Positions 17,359 through 26,488 of a stretch of DNA of 55,413 nt are shown here, piece after piece. The position numbers and the translations under genes were made by a program. The first letter of the stretch is position 1; each line of letters opens with the position of its first letter. The DNA is from Oxalobacteraceae bacterium (GTDB lineage: Bacteria > Pseudomonadota > Gammaproteobacteria > Burkholderiales > Burkholderiaceae_D). Where the stretch lies: the NCBI GenBank assembly GCA_021768485.1, contig JAIZVZ010000015.1, positions 1-55,413 of the forward strand, written 5' to 3'. The notes beneath the pieces were generated by a model. The model ran no database searches, had not been told where the DNA came from, and saw only the letters and a program-made list of their open reading frames with translations.

Positions 17359-18924
17359 ATGAAGTCTAATCCCTGGGAGCCCCCATTTTCCATTGCGCTG
17401 CGAGGTGCATTCGGCATGGCGGCATGCATCGTCATGCTGGCAGCCTGCTCGGTTGGTCCGAATTTCCAGCGGCCCGACAGCGGCCTGCAGGACGTCAAAT
17501 TGCAGGCGAGGCCTGACTACCCGAGCAGGTATCCGGCCACCGATTCAAGCGCGCCTGCCCAGTGGTGGACGCTCTTTAATGACGAGGTTTTGACGCAACT
17601 GCAAAAGAAGGCCTTGTCAGCCAATCTTGACCTCCAGATTGCGACGAGCCGGATTGAACAAAGCCGCGCCCAATTGGGCATTGCTGCCGCCGAGTCACTT
17701 CCCACGGTTGGTGCGGGTGCCAGCTATCAGCGCGAGGCGCTTAGTGAACATGGCAGTCTGGCCGCATTAGGCGCCTCCAGTGCGCCGTTAAATTTCTACC
17801 AGGTTGGGGTGGATGCGAGCTGGGAACTTGATCTATGGGGACGGGCGCGCAGGGTACAGGAAGGGGCGGCGGCCGCACTGGAGGCCGCAAGCTACGAGCG
17901 AGACGCGGTCGGCGTGACGCTGGCGGCCGAAGTGGCCCGCTCTTATCTGCAGCTGCGCGGAACGCAGGCGCAACTCGATATCGCCAAGCAAAATAAAGAG
18001 ATCGCCGAGCATGCGCTGCGTTTGGCGCAAAGCAGGGAAAGCAATGGCATTGCCACGCGATTTGAAACCTCAACCGCGCGTGCGCAACTGGCGACGATCA
18101 ATGCCACAGTCCCCGAGCTCATGCAGCACCGTAATGTATTGATGAATGCACTGGCACTGCTACTAGGTGAGAAGCCGCGCGCGCTGGATGCGCAACTGCA
18201 GACCATGATTCCTTTGCCTTCATTGCCGGCCATATTGCCGGTCGGTGTGCCATCCGAACTGGCCCGCCGGCGCCCCGATATTTTGCGCGCGGAAGCCCAA
18301 CTGCATGCAGCCACCGCCAGCATTGGCGTGGCAAAAGCCGATTTCTATCCACGCATCGGATTGACAGGCCGCGTCGGCGTTGAGGCGTTTGAGAGCAGTG
18401 ATCTCAGCAGCTGGGATTCACGGTTTTTTTCAGTTGGCCCCACCATCTATCTGCCCATCTTCCAAGGGGGGCAGTTGGTACAGCGACTTGCATTGAATGA
18501 AGCGCGCCAAAAAACTGCGGCACTGGTTTATCGGCAAACGGTACTTCAGGCCTGGCATGAAGTGGACAATGCCCTTGATGCTTTGGTGGCGCAGCAGCGT
18601 CAGTACGCAGAATTATTGCTCTCCTATCAGCAAAACAAACTGGCCATGCAGCTAGCCGAACGAGGTTACCGGGAAGGTGCGGCCGATTACCTCAGCGTGC
18701 TGACTGCGCAGCGCAACCTGCTCGCCAGCCAGACCAGCCTCAATACCAGTGCTACCAATGCCACGCTGACTTTAGTCAATCTTTACAAGGCTTTGGGCGG
18801 CGGCTGGACGACGGCGGAAATTGATACCGCTTCGAATCATGCAATGCCTGGCTTGCCCGCCAAGACCGGCGAGGCAAAGCTTGTTGTGGCAGCGACCACG
18901 AGCAAAACAGAGGCTGCAAAATGA
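17359..18924 (+). CDS. Outer-membrane efflux lipoprotein, NodT family
   Basis: A 521-residue TolC-like channel. The lipobox is LAAC in MLAACSVGPNFQRP, at about residue 34. Family motifs include QWWTLFNDEVLTQLQKKA, VDASWELDLWGRARR, GVPSELARRRPDILRAEAQL and GPTIYLPIFQGG. It forms the outer-membrane exit of the pump whose MFS carrier and adaptor are encoded by the next two genes. I chose ATG 17359, with AGGA 7 nt upstream; a longer in-frame start at 17194 would run through operator 2. The Lys/Thr-rich C-terminal tail is unusually long. The stop overlaps the MFS start as ATGA. Confidence 0.9.
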   Translation: MKSNPWEPPFSIALRGAFGMAACIVMLAACSVGPNFQRPDSGLQDVKLQARPDYPSRYPATDSSAPAQWWTLFNDEVLTQLQKKALSANLDLQIATSRIEQSRAQLGIAAAESLPTVGAGASYQREALSEHGSLAALGASSAPLNFYQVGVDASWELDLWGRARRVQEGAAAALEAASYERDAVGVTLAAEVARSYLQLRGTQAQLDIAKQNKEIAEHALRLAQSRESNGIATRFETSTARAQLATINATVPELMQHRNVLMNALALLLGEKPRALDAQLQTMIPLPSLPAILPVGVPSELARRRPDILRAEAQLHAATASIGVAKADFYPRIGLTGRVGVEAFESSDLSSWDSRFFSVGPTIYLPIFQGGQLVQRLALNEARQKTAALVYRQTVLQAWHEVDNALDALVAQQRQYAELLLSYQQNKLAMQLAERGYREGAADYLSVLTAQRNLLASQTSLNTSATNATLTLVNLYKALGGGWTTAEIDTASNHAMPGLPAKTGEAKLVVAATTSKTEAAK

Positions 18925-20501
18925 GCGTAACGGTTTCGTCTGTGAGCGTGCCTGCGCCTCATCCCGAGGCTCCGCGTGCCGTGCTGTCAATTCGGACTAT
19001 TGCGGGACTCACCGGCATCTTCATTGGCGCCATGATGGCCGGACTGAACAATCGGGTAGGAGCTCTGGGACTGGCTGATGTCCGAGGGGTATTGGGCTTC
19101 GGCATGGATGATGCTTCGTGGCTTGGCACTTCCTATACTGTGGGCGAGCTGATCGCGACCCCTTTTGCGACGTGGTTCGCCATCACTCTATCGGTAAGGC
19201 GGTTTCATCGATTGATGTTGACGATCTGTGCTGTGATCGCTGCGCTAATCCCATTTGTGCATGACCTGAATTTCTTAATCGGTTTGCGCTTTTTGCAAGG
19301 GATTAGCAGCGGCGCCCTGATACCTATTCTCATGATGGCGGCACTGAAGTTTCTACCTCCAAGCATACGCCTGCATGGTCTTGCGCTCTATGCGATGACC
19401 GCGACCTTTGCGCCGAACCTCGCGATCTGGCTGGCCGGACAATGGACCGATGGACTGAATGAATGGCCACTCATTTACTGGCAGATTATTCCAGTCTGTT
19501 TTCTCGCCGGCTTGCTATCGAGTTGGGGTTTGCCGCACGACAGAATTCAGACGGAGCGATTCAAGGATGCGAATTGGCCTGGCATGTTTCTTGGCGTCAT
19601 GGCTCTGGCCCTGATCGCCATCGGCCTCGATCAGGGCGTGCGCCTGGACTGGTTCAATTCACCATTGATCACCATTTCTTTGATCGCGGGTCTGATATTT
19701 CTGGCTATTTATTTGGTGACAGAGTGGTTCCATCACGCGCCATTTCTTAAGCTACAGCTTCTTGCTCGGCGCAACCTGTGGCTGGGCTCGAGCATTTTCG
19801 TGGCATTGCTTGTTACGTTGATGTCGGGGGCGCAATTGCCGGCAAATTATTTGGGAGCGATTCAGGATTATCGCGCCCTGCAGATCGCGCCGATTGGCTT
19901 GCTGATCGCTTTGCCGCAATTGCTGCTTGGCTCTATTGTCGCGCTGCTTCTCTATCAAAGACGCTTCGATGCCCGATATGTCTTTGCCCTGGGACTGGGC
20001 TTGATCGCAGTCGCCTGTTTCCTGGGGGCGCAGCTGACAGCAGAATGGAACCGTGAACAATTTTTCATCACGCAAATTCTCCAGGCGGTGGGACAGCCGA
20101 TGGCAATTGTTTCAGAGCTATTTCTGATGACAAGCGTCGTGCACGCGAGTGAAGGGCCTTATTTTTCGGGAACCATCAACACGCTGCGTGTATTTGGAAC
20201 CTTGATTGGCGCAGCGGCGATCGGACAGCTTCTCGCCGTGCGCGGTCGCTTTCATTCCGAAATCTTGTTGGACCATGCTGGGCTGCTTGGCAATACCTTG
20301 TCGGAGCCATTGGCTCCATCGCAATTGATGGCCATTATTGCCCAGCAATCGGCAGTGCTTTCAGTGGCCGATGCGTATCGTATCTTGGGTGGTTTGGCAC
20401 TCTTGCTGATTCCGGTGGTACTGCGACTGACATATATTCCAGCACCGAACTTAAGCCCCGCGCCCACTCACGTTTCTCCTTCATCTTCTTCACACGGATA
20501 A
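18921..20501 (+). CDS. MFS drug exporter, DHA2 (EmrB/QacA) type
   Basis: A 526-residue inner-membrane carrier, predicted 14 TM, in the size range of EmrB-like proteins. TM1 has IAGLTGIFIGAMMAGLNNRV instead of the usual DTTIVNVA motif, so it is a divergent member. The motif C-like segment GLRFLQGISSGALIPILMM is present. It lies between the NodT-type channel and the HlyD-type adaptor, so the three proteins should form a tripartite exporter. Overlap with the preceding gene is 4 bp. Substrates are unknown; aromatic acids and hydrophobic drugs are typical for the family. Confidence 0.88.
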   Translation: MSVTVSSVSVPAPHPEAPRAVLSIRTIAGLTGIFIGAMMAGLNNRVGALGLADVRGVLGFGMDDASWLGTSYTVGELIATPFATWFAITLSVRRFHRLMLTICAVIAALIPFVHDLNFLIGLRFLQGISSGALIPILMMAALKFLPPSIRLHGLALYAMTATFAPNLAIWLAGQWTDGLNEWPLIYWQIIPVCFLAGLLSSWGLPHDRIQTERFKDANWPGMFLGVMALALIAIGLDQGVRLDWFNSPLITISLIAGLIFLAIYLVTEWFHHAPFLKLQLLARRNLWLGSSIFVALLVTLMSGAQLPANYLGAIQDYRALQIAPIGLLIALPQLLLGSIVALLLYQRRFDARYVFALGLGLIAVACFLGAQLTAEWNREQFFITQILQAVGQPMAIVSELFLMTSVVHASEGPYFSGTINTLRVFGTLIGAAAIGQLLAVRGRFHSEILLDHAGLLGNTLSEPLAPSQLMAIIAQQSAVLSVADAYRILGGLALLLIPVVLRLTYIPAPNLSPAPTHVSPSSSSHG

Positions 20502-20507
20502 ATCATT

Positions 20508-21542
20508 ATGGCATTACCAAAAAATGTAAAGATCACGATTGCCGCTTCACTGCTCATTTTGGCTGTTGGTGGCGCCTATTATCTTAATCACCCGGAATCG
20601 CTTGCCTCAACTCAAACGACAGATGACGCCTATGTGCAGGCAGATTTGACGACAGTTGCTCCGCAAGTGTCGGGGAAAATAGACCGCGTTTTAATTGCCG
20701 ATAACCAGGCGGTGCGAGCAGGGGATTTGTTGGCAACCATCGATGCCCGTGATTTTGTGGTTGCGGTCAATGTCGCCAAGGCCCAGGTCACGAGCGCGCA
20801 GGCCAGCGTCGCTAGTTTGCAAGCCCAGTTGGTGCGGCAGGAATCGACAATCCAACAAGCACAGGCGACTATGGATGCCGATAGCGCAACGCTGAAATTG
20901 GCTCAAGAAAATAGAGCGCGCTACCGCAATCTCGCTTCAGATGGGGCCGGCACGGTGCAGGCATTACAGCAGGCCGAGGCGCAATTGAGCATTCAACAAG
21001 CAAGCCTGGGAAAAAATGCCGCAGGCCTGCGCGGCGCGCAGCAGCAGATAAGCATTTTGCGCGCAGATCTTGAGAAGGCCAAGGCCGTAGTTGCCCAGGC
21101 GCAAGCTGCTCAAGAGGATGCGGAGTTAAAGCTTTCTTATACTCGGATTACCGCGCCGGTTGATGGCACGGTCGGACAAAAGGCGGTACGCGTAGGTGGC
21201 TTTGTCGCTATCGGGAAATCTTTAATGGAAATTGTTCCTCTCAAAGACATTTATATCACAGCCAATTTCCGGGAAACCCAATTGGCGCATTTGCGGGCCG
21301 GTCAAGCCGCGCAGATAAAAGTTGACGCGCTTCCCGGCGAAACTTTGCAAGGGACGGTTGAAAGTCTGAGCCCTGCCAGTGGCGTGAGCTATTCCGCCGT
21401 AGCGCCGCACAATGCCACCGGCAATTTTACAAAGATTGTGCAACGACTTCCTGTGCGTATCCGTATCAATCCGAACCAGCCAGCCGCGCGGAAATTGCGA
21501 GTCGGGATGTCGGTCGTTCCGACAATTACAATTGATAGATGA
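20508..21542 (+). CDS. EmrA/HlyD-type membrane-fusion protein
   Basis: A 344-residue periplasmic adaptor with an N-terminal TM anchor (ITIAASLLILAVGGAYYL). The conserved TTDDAYVQADLTTVAPQVSG starts the barrel-sandwich domain, a coiled-coil hairpin spans about 85-210, and LSYTRITAPVDGTVGQKAVR starts the second lipoyl half. GNFTKIVQRLPVRI is typical of EmrA. It starts 6 bp after the MFS stop and completes the operon. A weak hairpin with AAGCC/GGCTT arms and a short T-run follows at 21574-21597. Confidence 0.92.
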   Translation: MALPKNVKITIAASLLILAVGGAYYLNHPESLASTQTTDDAYVQADLTTVAPQVSGKIDRVLIADNQAVRAGDLLATIDARDFVVAVNVAKAQVTSAQASVASLQAQLVRQESTIQQAQATMDADSATLKLAQENRARYRNLASDGAGTVQALQQAEAQLSIQQASLGKNAAGLRGAQQQISILRADLEKAKAVVAQAQAAQEDAELKLSYTRITAPVDGTVGQKAVRVGGFVAIGKSLMEIVPLKDIYITANFRETQLAHLRAGQAAQIKVDALPGETLQGTVESLSPASGVSYSAVAPHNATGNFTKIVQRLPVRIRINPNQPAARKLRVGMSVVPTITIDR

Positions 21543-21757
21543 TGTCTCAATTTATTGATGCGTGACGATGAACAAGCCTCAAAGCGGGCTTGGATTTTGT
21601 CTGATGCTCCCAGCTTAATCCAATGTCTGACTGTGAAAAAGCCAACATTTCCATAAAGTGCGGAAGACGCACTTCGGCCTCGGCGCCAGCAGAATCGAGT
21701 TCGTCGGCGGCCTGCCGTGCGGAGGGCCGTGCCCGCGCCGTCCGCATCGAGCGAACA

Positions 21758-22159
21758 TCAGGCCCGATGCCGTGTGAAAGGCAGGCGAAATGCGTCTGGC
21801 GAGAGAATCGCGAATATGGCGGCAATGATAAATAGTGCCGGTACGTCGCCATACAAGTGATGCATATGTACTGGATTGAGCATGGACTGGACCGCCATGA
21901 CCGCGCCATGCACGACGCTTGACCAGATGGCGAAAGAGACGATGCTCAGATGTCGGGCCGGATCGCGCGAAGCCAGGAAAAGAAAAATGCCCAGCGTTGC
22001 GTAAATGGCGATGATCATCTCAAGATACTCCGATCTGCCGCCGGACCAGGACCAGCCAGACGGCCAGAACACCGTCAGCGGATAAAAGCCGAATGTCGCG
22101 ATGGCGCCCACTACGCGAAGCGCGATCTTCAGGTATTTGAGTCGTTCGAGTTCAGTCAT
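21758..22159 (-). CDS. Four-TM membrane protein, DUF6632-like
   Basis: A 133-residue integral membrane protein with four predicted TM helices (about 13-30, 46-63, 71-90, 103-120). Short motifs such as GFYPLTVFWPSGWSW, SVVHGAVMAVQS and MHHLYGDVPALF resemble the DUF6632 group, which has no known function. His residues cluster in the third loop (HMHHLYGD), so metal or quinone contact is possible but not shown. It is transcribed toward the efflux operon and is not part of it. In the upstream 22160-22419 I see no gene. Confidence 0.7.
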   Translation of the reverse strand: MTELERLKYLKIALRVVGAIATFGFYPLTVFWPSGWSWSGGRSEYLEMIIAIYATLGIFLFLASRDPARHLSIVSFAIWSSVVHGAVMAVQSMLNPVHMHHLYGDVPALFIIAAIFAILSPDAFRLPFTRHRA

Positions 22160-22419
22160 GGAATCGCCTCGCTTGAGTGCTTGCCGTTCGGGATTGCTGC
22201 CTGACTGTCGAGACAGGCGCGCCGGGTTTGCCAGCCGCCCCAGAAACAGAATGTTGTGCTCTGATTGCGATGTAAAGCCTTAAATGAATCTGGTATCAAA
22301 AAAATCAAGGAAATTGCAAAAACTAGGCAGCCTGACATGCTGCTCAAGGTGATCCGAACTTAATGCGAGGCTTGCAATGACAAGCCAGTGCCGACCGTAT
22401 TGACGTGCTTAACAAAGAG

Positions 22420-22449
22420 ATAGCCCACGCGACCGTGGGCTATTTTTTT
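22420..22449. terminator. Bidirectional terminator-like palindrome (repeat copy C)
   Basis: ATAGCCCACG-CGAC-CGTGGGCTAT is followed by TTTTTTTGTCTGCAATAA. The hairpin plus the tail GTCTGCAATAA is the same as after tRNA-Cys at 61-105, although no gene that needs a terminator ends here. Confidence 0.7.
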
Positions 22450-22913
22450 GTCTGCAATAAGCGTCAGCCGGCGTCAGCTCACATTCTGCCTGAGCACGGT
22501 TCGGGCATGGAGCAATGGCGCAGAACCGCCTGTTTTGCGGTAGCCGCGCCACTCCCTCGATTGCAAATGTAACTAAATGTTATATAGCTATGCGGAAATC
22601 TTCGTTGTGTGCCACCGCTTTATTTTTTATATTGGCATTCCTTCAATCATGAAAGAGTAATAACTTCAGGGCGCCATGGCGGCGCATGTCAACAGTATGT
22701 CTTATCCGATGCCGGGCAGGCGGCTTGCGTCCATTCGGCACCGGCTTAGCCTGCAGCACGAATGCATTTCAGAATCGGGCCGGCCTGAAGAATTTTTTGT
22801 CTTTGCCGCGTAGTGCACATCCGCGCACCATCGCGACGCCAAAAATCCATGTTGCAGCGCCAGCAAGTTCGGGGCAGCAATCTCTTAATACGCATAACAG
22901 GAAATGGGGAAGT
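22450..22913 (+). other. Leader region of the TonB receptor, no gene seen
   Basis: An in-frame extension of the receptor reaches back to 22686, but it lacks a signal peptide and a good start. No Fur box and no riboswitch signature was found. Confidence 0.45.
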
Positions 22914-25445
22914 ATGAATCAGATCAGGCGCAGTAAGGCAAAACGGCAGTTTCAACGCCGCATCCTCAGTTTCGCCATCGGCACACTGTTTGCCGGTGGG
23001 GCCGTCCAGACCCAGGCCCAGACTCAGGCCCAGACCCAGGATGCGGCCAATGTGGAGCCGGCGGCGCAGGTGGTCGTGACCGGTACGCGGGTGTCGAACC
23101 GGTCGGTGCTCGACACGGCCTCGCCGGTGGATGTGGTGTCGGCCGACACCCTGAGCAACGTCGGCATTACCGAGGTCAGCGAGTCGCTGGCCAATACGCT
23201 GCCGTCATTGAACTTTCCGCGTCCGGGTCTGACCGATGCCACCGATTCCGTGCGGCCCGTCACGCTGCGTGGCCTGTCGCCCGATCAGGTGCTGGTGCTG
23301 GTCAATTCAAAGCGCCTCCATTCGTCGGCGCTGGTCAACGTCAACGGCACGGTGGGCCGTGGTTCGGCCTCGGCTGATCTGAATACTCTGCCATCCGGCA
23401 TCATCCAGACGGTGGAGGTGTTGCGCGATGGCGCCGCCGCCGAATATGGCTCCGACGCCATCGCTGGCGTGATCAATTTCCGCCTGCGCGAAAATCGCAG
23501 CGGCGGCGCCATGACCTTCAGTGGCGGCGAGCGCGATTCGACCTACAAATTCAATTCGGCCACGCCGCCTTCCGGGCTGGCGCTGAATGCACCGACCTCG
23601 CGCCACGTCACCGATGGCGAAACCTTCACGGCCGGCGGCTGGAAAGGCTTCAGCCTCGGTCCGGATGGCTTTCTGACCGTGGCCGCCGAAGTCAAGCAGC
23701 AAAATCACTCCGAGCGCAGCGCCTACGATACGCGCCAGCTGTATCCGAAAGTAAACGGCGCTTACGATCCGCGCGAATACACGGCCAACCGCTACGATAC
23801 CTGGTCGGGCGATCCGAACCTGAAGCAGGCCACGCTCTTCGCCAATGCCGGCCAGACGCTGGCCGACGGCCAGAAGCTGTACGGCTGGGCCAGCTATCAG
23901 CGGCGCGAGACGGAATCGGCCGGCCTGTTCCGGCGTCCGCTGCAGGACGAGAACATCCTGGCGATTTATCCGAACGGCTTTCTGCCCATTATTGCGCCCA
24001 CCGTCAACGATTACAGCGCCGCCTTCGGCTCGACCTGGTCAGGCCAGGGCTGGGATTACGACGCCTCGCTGGTGTATGGCAAGAACAGCATGGATATCTA
24101 CGTCAAGAATTCGCTGAACACATCGATCGGCGCCACCAGCAAAACCAATTTCTACGATGGCGGTTTTGCTTACCAACAGTTGTCGGGCAACTTTTCGGCC
24201 GTGCGTCCGGTACCGCTGGCCTTTCTGCCAAAGCCGCTCAATGTGGCGCTCGGCGCTGAAGTCCGCTATGAGAATTACCAGCTGTGGGCCGGCGAGCCGG
24301 ACTCTTACCGCAATGGCGGCGCCGTGCTGGCCAGCGGTACGCCAGCCGCAGTCGGCTCGCAGGTGTTTCCCGGTTATACGCCCGATAATGCGATCGACCA
24401 GGGCCGGCATTCGATCGGCGCTTTCGTCGATCTGGAAACCAACCCCACCGAGAAACTGCTGACGTCTTTTGCCGCACGCGCCGAGCGTTATTCCGACTTT
24501 GGCAGCAATCTGACCGGAAAATTGTCGGCGCGCTATGATTTTGTGCCGGCGTTCGCGCTGCGCGGCTCGATCCAGAACGGTTTCCGCGCGCCCTCGCCGC
24601 AGCAGCAGTTCTACACCTCGACCTCGACCTCGTTCATCGATGGCGTGGCCTACAATATCCGCACCTTCCGCCCCTCGGACGCGGCCGCAGTGGCGCTCGG
24701 TGCCAAACCGCTGCAACCGGAAAAATCGGTCAACTTCTCCTTGGGGGCGGTCGTCAGGCTCGGCGACTTCAGCCTGACCGCCGACGCCTATCGCATCAAT
24801 ATAAATAACCGCATCGTCCTGTCGGAAAACCTGACTTCGACGGCGGTGGTCAATTACCTCAAGAGTCAGGGCATCACCGGCGTCGGCGGCGCCCGCTTCT
24901 TTATCAATGGCGTCAACACCTACACCGAAGGGATAGACCTGGTCGGCAGCTACCCGTGGAAGACGGCCGCTTACGGCCGCTACGACTTCACGCTGGCCGG
25001 CAATTACAACAAGACCGTGGTCACCAAAGTGCCCGAGACGGCGCAGTTGTCGGCCCTGAACCCGGCACCGGTGCTGTTCAGCCGGGCCAATGTGCTGGCA
25101 CTGGAACGCGGCCAGCCGAAGAACAAGGTGACCGCTGCGGTCAACTGGAAAGGGCAGCAGTGGGGAGCCACGGCCAGCGCCACCCGCTATGGCGAAATCC
25201 TGTCGGCCGGCACCACCTCGGCGACCGACTTCGTGATCGCACCATCGACCGTGGTCAACGTCGAAGGACGCTATGCATACAGCAAGGCGACCGAGCTGGC
25301 GTTCGGTGCCGACGACCTGTTCGACACTTATCCTACCGCGCTGCCGGCGTCGCTCAATTCGACCGGCGCGGCGCCGTATTCGAACCGCTCGCCGTATGGC
25401 CACACCGGGCGTTATGTGTACGCGCGGGTCACTTACAAGTTCTAA
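22914..25445 (+). CDS. TonB-dependent outer-membrane receptor
   Basis: An 843-residue receptor. After a signal peptide (LSFAIGTLFAGGAVQTQAQ) a plug domain starts at about 47 with QVVVTGTRVSNRSVLDTASP and includes VEVLRDGAAAEYGSDAIAGVINF. A 22-strand barrel ends in ARVTYKF with a C-terminal Phe. Motifs include NGFRAPSPQQQFY and LQPEKSVNFSLGAV. I chose ATG 22914, which follows a purine-rich GGGGAAG; the open frame extends 76 codons upstream without a credible start. A 12-bp repeat encodes QTQA units at the end of the signal region (23007-23042). The next genes encode an exported N-formylglutamate amidohydrolase-like protein and a cystine carrier, so the ligand may be a peptide or amino-acid derivative; that is inference. 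Confidence 0.9.
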   Translation: MNQIRRSKAKRQFQRRILSFAIGTLFAGGAVQTQAQTQAQTQDAANVEPAAQVVVTGTRVSNRSVLDTASPVDVVSADTLSNVGITEVSESLANTLPSLNFPRPGLTDATDSVRPVTLRGLSPDQVLVLVNSKRLHSSALVNVNGTVGRGSASADLNTLPSGIIQTVEVLRDGAAAEYGSDAIAGVINFRLRENRSGGAMTFSGGERDSTYKFNSATPPSGLALNAPTSRHVTDGETFTAGGWKGFSLGPDGFLTVAAEVKQQNHSERSAYDTRQLYPKVNGAYDPREYTANRYDTWSGDPNLKQATLFANAGQTLADGQKLYGWASYQRRETESAGLFRRPLQDENILAIYPNGFLPIIAPTVNDYSAAFGSTWSGQGWDYDASLVYGKNSMDIYVKNSLNTSIGATSKTNFYDGGFAYQQLSGNFSAVRPVPLAFLPKPLNVALGAEVRYENYQLWAGEPDSYRNGGAVLASGTPAAVGSQVFPGYTPDNAIDQGRHSIGAFVDLETNPTEKLLTSFAARAERYSDFGSNLTGKLSARYDFVPAFALRGSIQNGFRAPSPQQQFYTSTSTSFIDGVAYNIRTFRPSDAAAVALGAKPLQPEKSVNFSLGAVVRLGDFSLTADAYRININNRIVLSENLTSTAVVNYLKSQGITGVGGARFFINGVNTYTEGIDLVGSYPWKTAAYGRYDFTLAGNYNKTVVTKVPETAQLSALNPAPVLFSRANVLALERGQPKNKVTAAVNWKGQQWGATASATRYGEILSAGTTSATDFVIAPSTVVNVEGRYAYSKATELAFGADDLFDTYPTALPASLNSTGAAPYSNRSPYGHTGRYVYARVTYKF

Positions 25446-25523
25446 TATGCGGGCGCGGGCGCCGTCAGTGGCCGCCATGCTTGTGGCGCCCGCATGCGTG
25501 ACGCTAACTACAAGGAAATACCG

Positions 25524-26339
25524 ATGTCCTCATTGATGTCCTCATTGATCTGCTCATTGATGTACGCCATGCTACGCAATCGGCGCTGGCCGCTGCTGCT
25601 CACTGCCGGCCTGTTCATGCACGGCGGCGCCGGCGCTGCTGCCTGCGATTGCGATGCTTATCTCAAGATCGAATCGGGCACGCTGCCGCTCGTATTTTCG
25701 GTGCCGCACGGCGGCGAGGTCGCGCTGCCCGATACGCCCGAACGCGCGCACGGCACCAAGGTCCAGGATGACCGCGTCAATGAGCTGGCGGCGGCGATCC
25801 AGGGCGAGCTGCTGGCGCTGACGGGCAGGCAGGCGCATCTGGTCGGAGCCAGGATCAGCCGCAAGTACGTCGACTTCAACCGCGAGCAGTCGGCCGCCTA
25901 TGAAGCGTCGGCGGCGGCGTCGATCTATCATGAATACTACGCCGCCTTGCGGCGCGCGGTGGACACGGTGCGCGGCCAGCCCGGTGCACTGCTGATCGAT
26001 ATCCATGGACAGAGCGCCGACAAGGGCGCCATTTTCCGCGGCACCAAGGACGGCCGGACCGCGCGCAATGCGCAGTTCTACAGCGAGCCGGACGGTCTGA
26101 TCACGCGCCTGAATGCGGCCGGCCTGAATGTACAGCCGGCCACGCCCGACGACATGGAAAATCCGCATTTCAACGGCGGCTACACGGTCCGTGCGTTCGG
26201 CTATCAAACCGCGCAAGGCATCGACAGCGTGCAGCTGGAATTCGGCGCCAGCTGGCGCAAGCCCGAACGGATTGAAGAGACGGCGCGGCTGGTGGCCGAG
26301 GCGCTGGTGCGCCGGCTGCATGCACAGGGCGCGCTCTGA
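25524..26339 (+). CDS. Exported N-formylglutamate amidohydrolase family protein
   Basis: A 271-residue protein of the FGase family, whose cytoplasmic members release formate from N-formyl-L-glutamate at the end of histidine degradation. Conserved motifs are FSVPHGGEVALP, ISRKYVDFNRE, ALLIDIHGQ and SVQLEFG. Unlike the hut enzyme, it has an N-terminal hydrophobic signal (RNRRWPLLLTAGLFMHGGAGAAACDCD), so it probably acts in the periplasm or as an anchored protein. AAGGA lies 8 nt before ATG 25524; the first 16 residues come from a 12-bp repeat (MSSL MSSL ICSL). It follows the receptor by 78 bp, which suggests co-transcription and the trimming of an imported acylated compound. No other hut genes are present. 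Confidence 0.75.
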   Translation: MSSLMSSLICSLMYAMLRNRRWPLLLTAGLFMHGGAGAAACDCDAYLKIESGTLPLVFSVPHGGEVALPDTPERAHGTKVQDDRVNELAAAIQGELLALTGRQAHLVGARISRKYVDFNREQSAAYEASAAASIYHEYYAALRRAVDTVRGQPGALLIDIHGQSADKGAIFRGTKDGRTARNAQFYSEPDGLITRLNAAGLNVQPATPDDMENPHFNGGYTVRAFGYQTAQGIDSVQLEFGASWRKPERIEETARLVAEALVRRLHAQGAL

Positions 26340-26488
26340 GCATGCCGTGATGGCATGCCGCCGCCGGCCTGTCCGCTGTCCGCTGCCGTACGGTTCGCTG
26401 CAACATCGGTTATCCTGTCAAAAAAACAGCTGTTCAGGCGGCCGCGACGGTCACGAGCGGCCGGCTGGCAAATTAATCAAGGAAAAGC

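Noticed and set aside
24039-25478. 479-residue minus-strand ORF opposite the TonB receptor
   Set aside because: It is a GC-rich shadow of the receptor gene, Arg/Gly/Val-rich without domains. The same applies to the long shadows at 28796-30223, 31596-33359, 43965-46142, 48909-50498 and 50499-52586.
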